From assembly GCA_028829895.1 (NCBI GenBank), contig CM054177.1:28223564-28287563 (forward strand): a DNA stretch of 64,000 bases. Reading direction: 5' to 3'. The first letter of the stretch is position 1. Each line of letters opens with the position of its first letter. The notes under the pieces are model-generated. The model ran no database searches and was not told the DNA's origin. It worked only from the letters and a program-made list of their open reading frames with translations. The position numbers and the translations under genes are program-made. Positions 1 through 36,912 of this stretch are shown in pieces. The DNA is from Sinotaia quadrata (lineage: Eukaryota; Mollusca; Gastropoda; Architaenioglossa; Viviparidae).

Positions 1-173
1 ATTGCTGTTATAGATAATGAAATCAAAATTCTATTTCAGCAGACGATCGATAACAACGTAACTAAATATTGCTCTAAAAAAAACAATTCGTCAAAGCTGT
101 TTCTTTGTGTTGCATACACATGAGGTATAAAACGTTGTGGATGTCGGTATTATGCAGTTCTTTTTTGTTTTAG

Positions 174-176
174 TGA

Positions 177-223
<47 letters not shown>
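174..223. repeat. (TAA)n microsatellite, 5' flank of the R4/Dong-like element
   Basis: An uninterrupted ATA/TAA trinucleotide run. Retroelement sequence begins directly after it, and an AAT run also follows the 3' end of that element (1912-1929). This fits insertion into a pre-existing TAA repeat. Bases 1-173 show nothing I can identify. Confidence 0.9.
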
Positions 224-225
<2 letters not shown>

Positions 226-1855
226 CACAAATATTGCAGACATAGCAATAAATTGTGGAATCTTTCAAGGTGATTCACTATCGCCACTGCTGTTCTGCAT
301 TGCCCTGAACCCTCTCAGTCACGTGATCCAGAAAACAGGGTTAGGATACAAAATGAAAGCAGGACAGGTTATCAGCCATCTACTGTACATGGATGATCTC
401 AAGCTGTACGGTAAAAATGAAAGTGACATCACATCACTGATCAATACTGTCAAGATCTGCAGTGAAGACATCAACATGAAATTCGGCCTTGAGAAATGTG
501 GACGAATTGTCATCCAGAAAGGCAAGGTCAAAACAACAGAGGGCCTGCAATTCGAAATCGGAAAAATCAATGATGTTTCAATAGAAAATGGATATAAGTA
601 TCTTGGGATACTACAACATCAAGAAAATATGCAGAGAGAAGTGAAGTCCAAAGTTAAGAGAGAATATGAAAAACGTGTTAGACAAGTCCTGAAATCCAAG
701 CTAAATGGGGCGAACAAAATACAAGCCCTTAATGCATACGCAATACCTGTAGTAAGCTACACTGGAGGTATCATAGATTGGACAGCAAATGAAATAAATG
801 AACTGGACAGGAAAACAAGAAAACTACTCACAATACATAAAGCCTTACACCCAAAAGCAGACGTAGACAGACTCTATGTATCTCGAAAAATGGGAGGCCG
901 AGGTCTCAAGAAAATTAAACATGTCATTGAAGGAGAAGTCATTGGCCTTGTGGACTACATCTGGAATAACAATAAAGATGATCCACTGATAGAATTAGTA
1001 AAAAGGAGTGGACTATTCCAACCACCAGAAACAGACAAAGAAACATGGAAGAAAACAACGAAGCAAGAACTAGCACATACCTGGAGACAGAAACCTCTAC
1101 ATGGCCAATATGTACGACAAGCAGACGAAATATCAACAAAGCAATCAACGTACAAATGGTTGAAAGAGGCAGGATTGAAAGCAGAAACAGAAGCACTCAT
1201 AACAGCTGCACAAGATCAAGCACTCAACACCAAAGCACACAAAACGAAAATCATGAAAATTTCAAATGATTCCAAATGTAGACTTTGCAAATCCATGGAT
1301 GAGACAACAGAACACATACTATCTGGATGTCAGGTTCTGGCTGGAACAGAATACACCAAACGACACAATGAAGTGGCAAAACACATACATAGAAATCTGT
1401 GTGAGAACTATGGCATAAAAACCCCAGAAAGAGCATGGATGCATCAACCAGAAGCAGTCACCGAAACAGAAGAAGTCAAAATACTATGGGACTTCGAGAT
1501 AAGAACAGACCGGGTGATTCCTGCAAGACGACCAGACATTGTAGTTCTCAATAAGTCCAACAGAACAGTAACAATTATTGATGTCGCTGTTCCAAGTGAT
1601 AGAAACATAAAAACAAAAGAAAGAGAAAAAATAGAAAAATACCAAGACCTCAGATTAGAAATTCAGAGACTGTGGAATGTAAAAGCAGAAGTGATACCAA
1701 TAGTGATAGGAGCCTTGGGGAACATAACATCAGAATTGGAAGGCTACCTGAATAAACTCCCTGGAAACCACAGAATCGCTCCATTACTCAAAGCAGCGCT
1801 CCTCGGAAGTGCCCACATCCTCCGTAAAACCTTGGATCTCCCAGAATCTTGGTAA
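224..1855 (+). pseudogene. Reverse transcriptase (C-terminal part) with zinc finger and restriction-like endonuclease
   Basis: The frame runs without a stop from 224 to 1855. The first ATG, at 323, is only an internal methionine: the RT motif B sequence (GDSLSPLLF) lies upstream of it in the same frame. Counting from that methionine, the catalytic box YMDD is at residues 23-26, followed by thumb/linker sequence. A CCHC finger follows (C319, C322, H331, C336). After it comes the restriction-like endonuclease signature R403-P404-D405, 14 residues, then D420, and a Lys/Glu-rich helix. This finger-then-nuclease order is diagnostic of the R2/R4/NeSL groups and excludes the apurinic-endonuclease elements such as L1 or RTE. 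The fingers, palm and any N-terminal DNA-binding part are missing, so it is called a truncated gene although the remaining frame is intact. Confidence 0.8.
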
Positions 1856-1915
1856 GATTCCGAGACCTTGGATCACAACCGACAATCAAACAGAAGTCGT
1901 GGAAAGAGACTGAAT
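224..1915 (+). mobile_element. 5'-truncated R4/Dong-like non-LTR retrotransposon
   Basis: This is the 3' part of a non-LTR retrotransposon of the R2/R4 type, which carries a restriction-like endonuclease at the C-terminus. The coding frame is already open at 224, immediately after a TAA repeat, and starts inside the reverse transcriptase just before the GDSLSPLLF motif. The element ends in a short non-coding tail and then AATAATAAT. Elements of the Dong/R4 group are known to insert into TAA repeats, and both junctions here are TAA/AAT runs, so I infer the same target preference. It lies upstream of the first visible EGF exon of the left receptor gene, in the same orientation. The 5' truncation makes it incapable of moving by itself. 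Confidence 0.8.
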
Positions 1916-1929
1916 AATAATAATAATAA

Positions 1930-2005
1930 TGCTGATAATGATGATGATGATGTTGTTGATGATGATGATGATGGTGGAGGGTGGTGATGATGATGATGGT
2001 GATGG

Positions 2006-2039
<34 letters not shown>

Positions 2040-2041
2040 GG

Positions 2042-2073
<32 letters not shown>

Positions 2074-2131
2074 GTGGTGATGATGATGATGATGATGATG
2101 ACGATGATGGTGATGATGATGATGGTGATGG

Positions 2132-2181
<50 letters not shown>

Positions 2182-2182
2182 C

Positions 2183-2276
<94 letters not shown>

Positions 2277-2293
2277 AATGATGAAGAAGAAGA
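1930..2293. repeat. (GAT)n microsatellite
   Basis: About 360 bp of GAT/GGT trinucleotides directly after the AAT tail of the retroelement. It gives spurious poly-Asp, poly-Met, poly-Ser and poly-His frames. Bases 2294-2567 have no feature I can identify apart from the splice acceptor at the end. Confidence 0.95.
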
Positions 2294-2567
2294 ATACAGA
2301 AGACGATTGTGTACAGTGGCAACTTCAAACATCTCTCAGGAACACTTTCATTTTCTCATATTCTACATGGTGTCCATTGTTTTGATTGTTACTTTATTTA
2401 ATCAGATGTCCTATTTTCACCTTCCTTTTCTTGTTCAGTGGACCTTCTCTTCATAGCTTTGTGATTGTTATTACATTTTGATTTATGCTGTATTTTAATT
2501 GAATAAGTTCGCAAATACAAATAAAATGGACCTACACTTTATTTGGTTTTAATTCTGTGTTCTACAG

Positions 2568-28850
<26,283 letters not shown>

Positions 28851-28969
28851 AACGACAAATAAATTTAACAAACTTTTAAGCAATATGAAATTGCAGAAAG
28901 AAAGGAATTTTTAACTTTCAACTTGTATGACTTTAGTTTGTATATGTATGTCTCTCTCTACATCTCACT

Positions 28970-28976
<7 letters not shown>

Positions 28977-29010
<34 letters not shown>
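28977..29010. repeat. (CA)n microsatellite in the 3' region of the left gene
   Basis: A CA run downstream of the stop codon. The mirrored copy is the GT run at 36655-36710. Confidence 0.95.
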
Positions 29011-29011
<1 letters not shown>

Positions 29012-30549
29012 ATTGAGAAAAATAGTGAGAGACGCACGCTAGTACACAGGCAGACACGCGCTATATATACACGTACACACAAGCACAGGTATGTATCTCT
29101 ATATTGTTCATATATTCATTTCTGTACATATTCTTCACTTTAAGTAGTAGTATAAATTGTAATATTACTACTTTGAACATGAACACTATTTTCACCGAAC
29201 ATTATTAAACGTATTTCTGATATCCTACCTGTTTGATGTTTGGTGATTTTCTCCAACAATGCTAATCACGAAAGGATTTCAACCTCCATCATGTCATGTC
29301 TTCACTGTCAACTTCAAGACTTCACAGTCAGAATAGAATACGCGTGGCGTGAGTGATCATTCAAAGCACATGTGAAGCTGGTCAATCTTCACAATTGTTG
29401 AATTAAACGTCGATATCACGGAAAACTGAAAGAAAGAAAATGGACATAAATTGGACAAATTTGTGAATAATTATTTTGAAAAGAGAAACATGGCGACTAA
29501 CGGTCACTAATGGAACTAAAGCCAGAACGTGTTACCATGTACTACTGTGAAAGATAATAGCAACATATTATTGCCGATAGGATGGAGATAACAGTTCTGT
29601 GCGTTTAATATTGCAGTGATGCTAACAAGTGTTTAGATCTGCATGTTTTATTTTTGCAACGTTCCTTGGCTGTTTGATATCCTTGTAGTCAGCTTATCAC
29701 TTATAACTCTGTTTGATATCCTTGTTGTCAGCGTATCACTTATAACATCAAATATGTGTAACACTACTGACAAAGTGACATCATTATTGTAAAGTTAGTA
29801 GAACAATATTTATCATTGACATAAGTGAACAATGTTTATGCCTACACATTATCTAATTTATCTAAATGTGGAAAGACTGCTGTATAACAGAGTTGTACAC
29901 GTTTGTATAAATGTACGACTTCCACAAATGCCGCTCACTCACACTTTGCAACATAATCAGAGAATTAGAGGGAACATTGGTTATAATACTGTATAGCATA
30001 ATGAGAATGTATGTTATGTCAATGGAACATAATTTTGTGAATGTTATTGTATGCTCTTATAATCATGGTATCTAATGCTGCCAGTGGTCATACTTTTACA
30101 AGTTTGTTGCATATTAAACATTATGATTTTGTTCCTCATACTCACTGTTCAGTCTATCAATTGTCCGCATCAGTGTGTTTCGATGAGAACGCCACTATAC
30201 CAATGAATTGATCTATCCAGAGTCACTGTTCTTGCAAGTAAGTTACAAGGTGCGACAAGAGTGGGAAAGATGCACGATGCCAACATCGACAATTTCATTC
30301 ATTCTTTCATTCATTCATTCATAGTGGATCAATATTTATCATTGACATCACTGAACAATTTTTATGCCTGTAGGAAATGTCTACTTTATGGAAAGTTGGA
30401 AAGACTGGTGTGTAATAGAGTTGTACACGTTATGCCTATATAGGAATATTAATCTCAATTTCCTGCAGACACGTGAATATGTTACTCGTACATATACTAT
30501 GATTTGAGGAGAGATAGTCGACATTTATCCCGTCCCCATGTTCATACGC

Positions 30550-30857
30550 ATAGTTTAGATAATTAAAATATACCAACTAGATTTATCATAGGTTAGATAA
30601 TTAAAATATACCAAATAGATTTATCATAGGTTAGATAATTAAAATATACCAACTAGATTTATCACAGGTTAGATAATTAAAATATACCAAATAGATTTAT
30701 CATAAGTTAGATAATTAAAATATACCAACTAGATTTATAATAAGTTAGATAATTAAAATACACCAACTAGATTTATCATAAGTTAGATAATTAAAATATA
30801 CCAACTAGATTTATCATAGGTTAGATAATTAAAATATACCAACTAGATTTATCAAAG
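30550..30857 (+). repeat. 38-bp tandem array, eight copies
   Basis: Unit GGTTAGATAATTAAAATATA plus CCAACTAGATTTATCATA, with minor variants. Confidence 0.93.
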
Positions 30858-30896
30858 AATGCTGAATAGAAATGGGTAAATCAGCAAAGTACGTAA

Positions 30897-31310
30897 TCTG
30901 CGGTAATGCAGATTTTAGCGATATCACCGAGGTCACAGATCAACACTGACTCTTTAAAATACAGGTAATGCAGATTTTAGCGATATCACCGAGGTCACAG
31001 ATCAACACTGACTCTTTAAAATACAGGTAGGCCTAATGCAGATTTTAGCGATATCACCGAGGTCACAGATCAACACTGACTCCTTAAAATACAGGTAATG
31101 CAGATTTTAGCGATATCACCGAGGTCACAGATCAACACTGACTCCTTAAAATACAGGTAATGCAGATTTTAGCGATATAACCGAGGTCACAGATCAACAC
31201 TGACTCCTTAAAATACAGGTAATGCAGATTTTAGCGATATAACCGAGGTCACAGATCAACACTGACTCCTTAAATTACAGGTAATGCAGATTATAATATC
31301 ACAGTTCAAC
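30897..31310 (+). repeat. 62-bp tandem array, about seven copies
   Basis: The unit begins GGTAATGCAGATTTTAGCGA and continues TATCACCGAGGTCACAGATC. One copy has a four-base GCCT-type expansion (AGGTAGGCCTAATG). Confidence 0.93.
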
Positions 31311-31337
31311 ACTTATTAAGATACGGGTAATGCAGAT

Positions 31338-31650
31338 GTTAGTTACTGTCTCTATCTACTTCAAAATTGAAGTTACTGTCTCTAGCTACTTCAAAGTTAC
31401 TGTCTCTAGCTATTTCAAAGTTACAGTCTCTATCTACTTCAAAGTTACTGTCTTTATCTACTTCAAAGTTACTGTCTCTAGCTACTTCAAAGTTACTGTC
31501 TTTAGCTACTTCAAAGTTACTGTCTTTATCTACTTCAAAGTTACTGTCTCTATCTACTTCAAAGTTACTGTCTCTATCTACTTCAAAGTTACTGTCTCTA
31601 GCTACTTCAAAGTTACTGTCTCTATCTACTTCAAAGTTACTTCCGTGCTC
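31338..31650 (+). repeat. 24-bp tandem array, about 13 copies
   Basis: Unit GTTACTGTCTCTATCTACTT plus CAAA, with CTCTAG and CTTTAT variants. The period is a multiple of three, so it opens artefactual frames on both strands. Confidence 0.95.
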
Positions 31651-31721
31651 TTGCTCAATACTCTTGCTCATGCTCAAGCGTACAGATACTGTATTTCTAG
31701 ACAAATACTGTCATTCATATT

Positions 31722-32860
31722 AGATCAATGGGCCAATGAGTTTAAAGAGTACTCAGATCAATGGGCCAATGAGTTTAAAGAGTACTCAGTTAGATCAATG
31801 GGCCAATGAGTTTAAAGAGTACTCTGTTAGATCAATGGGCCAATGAGTTTAAAGAGTACTCTGTTATATTAGATCAATGGGCCAATGAGTTTAAAGAGTA
31901 CTCTGCTATATTAGATCAATGGGCCAATGAGTTTAAAGAGTACTCTGTTAGATCAATGGGCCAATGAGTTTAAAGAGTACTCTGTTAGATCAATGGGCCA
32001 ATGAGTTTAAAGAGTACTCTGTTAGATCAATGGGCCAATGAGTTTAAAGAGTACTCTGTTATATTAGATCAATGGGCCAATGAGTTTAAAGAGTACTCTT
32101 TTAGATCAATGGGCCAATGAGTTTAAAGAGTACTCTGCTATATTAGATCAATGGGCCAATGAGTTTAAAGAGTACTCTGCTATATTAGATCAATGGGCCA
32201 ATGAGTTTAAAGAGTACTCTGTTAGATCAATGGGCCAATGAGTTTAAAGAGTACTCTGTTAGATCAATGGGCCAATGAGTTTAAAGAGTACTCTGTTAGA
32301 TCAATGAGCCAATGAGTTTAAAGAGTACTCTGTTAGATCAATGGGCCAATGAGTTTAAAGAGTACTCTGCTATATTAGATCAATGGGCCAATGAGTTTAA
32401 AGAGTACTCTGTTAGATCAATGGGCCAATGAGTTTAAAGAGTACTCTACTATATTAGATCAATGGGCCAATGAGTTTAAAGAGTACTCTGTTAGATCAAT
32501 GGGCCAATGAGTTTAAAGAGTACTCTGCTATATTAGATCAATGGGCCAATGAGTTTAAAGAGTACTCTGTTATATTAGATCAATGGGCCAATGAGTTTAA
32601 AGAGTACTCTGTTAGATCAATGGGCCAATGAGTTTAAAGAGTACTCTGCTATATTAGATCAATGGGCCAATGAGTTTAAAGAGTACTCTGCTATATTAGA
32701 TCAATGGGCCAATGAGTTTAAAGAGTACTCTGCTATATTAGATCAATGGGCCAATGAGTTTAAAGAGTACTCTGCTATATTAGATCAATGGGCCAATGAG
32801 TTTAAAGAGTACTCTGTTAGATCAATGGGCCAATGAGTTTAAAGAGTACTCTACTATGCT
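31722..32860 (+). repeat. 37/42-bp tandem array, about 29 copies
   Basis: The core is GATCAATGGGCCAATGAGTT plus TAAAGAGTACTCT, with either GTTA (37-bp unit) or GCTATATTA (42-bp unit) between cores. The two lengths are interspersed irregularly. Runs of the 42-bp form are in frame and give a repeated LDQWANEFKEYSAI peptide that I treat as an artefact. Confidence 0.95.
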
Positions 32861-33299
32861 GGGATCATTCTAGTTGTATTAATAATATTTATATTTTTTA
32901 AGTTTCAGATGATTGAAATATGCATCAATATCTTCATTGATTCACATTTGAAAACATTTAAATTAATAAAGTGGTTTTAACATTTCAATTTCTCTGATGC
33001 ATACCGCGTTGTTGTTCTGTACTAAGAACATGTACATTTTGTACAATGTATAAAGCGTAACTTTAATTCTGCAGTACAATTCATGCATAATGTGTAAACG
33101 TGAGTGTATGTAGTAAATAAAAGAAATGCGTTTACTCCACAATGTGCCATTTATTTTTTAATTGTGACTGTTATTGATGACTATGTTTGGTTTGATTCCT
33201 ATTTGTATTCGTATGATTTTAAATCACATAAATTCGAAATAATATTAAAATGTGTGTACCTTCTTCAAAGAAGAACACAATGATGTTTATCTGGAGGCA

Positions 33300-33467
33300 G
33301 AAGAATGCAATGTAAAAGCAGAAGTGGTACCTATAGTAATAGGAGCCTTGGGGAATATAACCTCTGAATTAGAAGGCTATCTGGAACTCCCTGGAAACCA
33401 CAGACTCGCTCCACTACTCAAACCTCGGAAGTGCCCACATCCTCAAAGATTGAAAGTGGAAAGAGAT

Positions 33468-33512
<45 letters not shown>
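33300..33512 (+). mobile_element. 3'-end fragment of the R4/Dong-like element
   Basis: It matches the last 60 or so codons of the element at 224-1915 (GALGNITSELEGYL, LPGNHR, APLLK) with an internal deletion near the end, and terminates in ATTGAATAATAAT with a 42-bp AAT run, as the first copy does. It is too short to encode anything. Confidence 0.8.
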
Positions 33513-33515
<3 letters not shown>

Positions 33516-33699
33516 TAAGAGTGTGGGGCCAAATGACAATAAATGTTAAGCAAATGTGCTGTGACAACAACATGGAATGGTGAGAGCTTCAAATCTCATC
33601 TCTGGACTATCCTTCCAAACTACACCCACACCCATCCCTTTCATGATGAAGAAGACAAAATTTGATTCCATACCGGATCAGACATTGCCCTGGTTCATA

Positions 33700-34680
33700 A
33701 GTTCTACGTTAGGCACTGATGTTTCAGGGTGTTCTAGCGAAAAATGGACTACTGAAACGCAAGCGAAACCTGGGAGCAGAAACACGAGAGACGAAAATAC
33801 ATAAGCAATTTTTCTTTTTCTATCAAATCCAAGTGACAATGAGAAGTTACATAAAACGAAATCACGAACTCTGCCACAAACACCATCCATATGATATTAT
33901 TAGTGGAGAGCGGATCCTGGACCAGAAGAGAGCGATCATACATAATAGGCTTCGTACAGCCCTAGAACTACAAAAGATGAACAGCAAAACCAAATATCAC
34001 ACTGCACTGAAATATAAGTGAATAAAACTTCTATAAAATATATACAGTCACACTGATCACACTGGAGAACTAACCAATGTAACTTAAGAACAACAGAGCT
34101 GTGGAAGAAATAAAAGGTTTCATGTACAAAAATATGTCACATGTAGATTAAAACCACACCATAAGGTAAGAAGACAACAAAGCTTTAAGAACAGCAATCC
34201 ATAATTCAACTTAAGTACTAAAACGTATACCCACAGACGATATCACAGAAACAAATAGTATAATATACGCAAGTACAAAAATAACTGAAAACCATTCAAT
34301 ACCAGCCAAAGTACAAACAATGATACCATCAGTACCATCATGGAAGAGAAGAACAGAAAATAAAGTGCACTAGTAAAGAAAGAAGCCAAATGACAGAAGT
34401 AATACATAACAAAGGAAAAAAGAAAGCAACATTAGTACACAAATACTTTCAATTGCAGAAACATTAAAACTGAAATAGAAGACGCAAAAATAAGACTACT
34501 GGGACTCCGTCTGAAGAGATACACTGCAAAAGATCAGCAATTTCAGTAGAACCAAACATTCAAAACTGACCTGAAAAACTATACCAAAAATTAAAAGGAA
34601 ATTCCAGAACAAAAAAAAATATGCCAGACATTCAGGACACTGGGGCCTTTGGGGAAAACATTTGGAGTAATCTTTAAAAG
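33700..34680 (+). mobile_element. Decayed 5' part of an R4/R2-like element
   Basis: Broken frames in the + direction show patterns typical of the region before the RT in these elements: IYAS-type text near 34260, PSWKRRTENK near 34340, RLKRYTAKDQQFQ near 34510 and GAFGENIWSNL near 34655. Stops and at least one frameshift separate them. It follows the AAT tail of the 33.3-kb fragment, so two copies appear to have landed in the same TAA repeat. The first 300 bp is less certain. Confidence 0.55.
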
Positions 34681-34734
34681 CATTATAATTTAGCCAGATC
34701 TTCCATAGTCCACACAGAAACACATAGACAAACA

Positions 34735-35130
<396 letters not shown>

Positions 35131-35689
35131 CACTCAAACATACAAATAAATGAAACAAATAAAATTATACATTTGCAACACGCATTTGCTTTTTTATTTG
35201 TAATCTCTAAAGGTTTATTAAAATAGTTTATTTTTCATTTATATTAGTGATATATAGGACACTAGCCCCAGACAAACACATGTTTATTAGTTGATCATGC
35301 ATTAATATAAGAATAAGTGGACCCAATTTAATGTTTAAGGTTATAGTTATCAAAGTAATAAATATTCGTATTAAAATAAATACAGCTTTCAAATATTTCT
35401 ACGATATGTTTATATTTTTTCTTTTACTTTACTTTTGTACTTTAATTTTGTATTTAATATTGATTCGAGTTGTGCAGATCCAAATTACGATTTGCCATAT
35501 ATAATGTAGTAATATAACATGCTAAATATAATAAGTATAGATAAAGGGATCAGTTAATAACATTTAGATGAATGTATCACACGAAACCGCAAACCTATAA
35601 CAATTAGCAAAATACCACCATCATATTTGCCTTAATAGAAAAGATTTCCGCATCTGCCGTATGTAGAGCTACAGAGCTCTGGTGCAGCG

Positions 35690-35975
35690 TTATAAGTGAT
35701 AGTCCGACAACTATGATATCAAACAGCATAATAAGTGATAAGTTGACTAAAAGGATATCAAACAGCGTTATAAATGATAAGCTGACAACAAAGATATCAA
35801 ACAGCGTTATAAATGATAAGATGGCAACAAGGATATCAAACAGCGTTATAAATGATAAGATGGCAACAAGGATATCAAACAGCGTTATAAATGATAAGCT
35901 GACAACAAGGATATCAAACAGCGTTATAAATGATAAGCTGACAACAAGGATATCAAACAGCCAAGGAACGTTCAA
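35690..35975. repeat. 39-bp tandem array, about seven copies (right arm edge)
   Basis: Unit CAAGGATATCAAACAGCGTT plus ATAAATGATAAGCTGACAA. The left arm has only about two units at 29685-29760. Homology between the arms stops at this array. Confidence 0.92.
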
Positions 35976-36652
35976 TAAAAAACATGCAGATCTAAACACT
36001 TGTTAGCATCACTGCAATATTAAACGCACAGAACTGTTATCTCCATGCTATCGGCAATGATATGTTGCTATTATCTTTCACAGTAGTACATGGTAACACG
36101 TTCTGGCATTAGTTCCATTAGTGACAGTTAGTCGCCATGTTTCTCTTTTCAAAATAATTATTCACAAATTTGTCCAATTTATGTCCATTTTCTTTCTTTC
36201 AGTTTTCCGTGATATCGACGTTTAATTCAACAACTGTGAAGATTGACCAGCTTCACATGTGCTTTGATAGATCTGTCACGCGTATTCTATTCTGACTGTG
36301 AAGTCTTGAAGTTGACTATGAAGTCTTGAAGTTGACCGTGAATGCATGACATGATGGAGGTTGAAATCCTTTCGTGATTAGCATTGTTGGAGAAAATCAC
36401 CAAACATCAAACAGGTAGGATATCAGAAATACGTTTAATAAAGTTCGGTGAAAATAGTGTTCATGTTCAAAGTAGTAATATTGCAATTTATACTACTACT
36501 GTAAGTAATTAATTTACATTGAAAGTGAAGAATATGTACAGAAATGAATATGTGAACTATATAGAGATACATACATGTGCTTGTGTGTACGTGTATTATA
36601 GCGCGTGTCTGCCTGTGTACTAGCGTGTGTATCTCACTTTTTTTCTGTTTGA

Positions 36653-36654
<2 letters not shown>

Positions 36655-36710
<56 letters not shown>
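36655..36710. repeat. (GT)n microsatellite
   Basis: GT run in the 3' region of the right gene, the mirror of 28977-29010 but longer. Confidence 0.95.
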
Positions 36711-36711
<1 letters not shown>

Positions 36712-36871
36712 TGAGTGTGTTTGTGAGAAAAAGTGAGGTGTAGAGAGGGACATACATATACAAACAAAAGTCATACAAGTTGAAATTTTAAAATTCCTAT
36801 CTTTCTGCAATTTCATATTGCTTAAAAGTTTGTTAAATTTATTTGTCATTCTATGATTTATCCTCTCCATC

Positions 36872-36912
36872 TTATCCTTCTTGAGTTTCATCTTCATTTT
36901 GTGCGTATTGAT
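36872..36912 (-). CDS. Right receptor last coding exon: truncated tail
   Basis: Acceptor at 36913, phase 1. It reads DQYAQNEDETQEG and then TAA. Compared with the left copy, 39 bases of Asp/Glu codons are missing and one following codon is TAA instead of GAA. The old stop TAG still lies downstream in frame. AATAAA follows at the same relative place as in the left copy. Confidence 0.8.

Noticed and set aside
1873..2456. Long frames of His, Ser, Asp or Met residues on both strands
   Set aside because: They are translations of the GAT trinucleotide repeat in different frames, with no flanking coding sequence or splice context.
31330..32836. Repeated LDQWANEFKEYS and YFKVTVS peptides as possible structural proteins
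   Set aside because: They are frames inside 42-bp and 24-bp minisatellites. Mixed 37-bp units break the frame, and there is no promoter or splice support.
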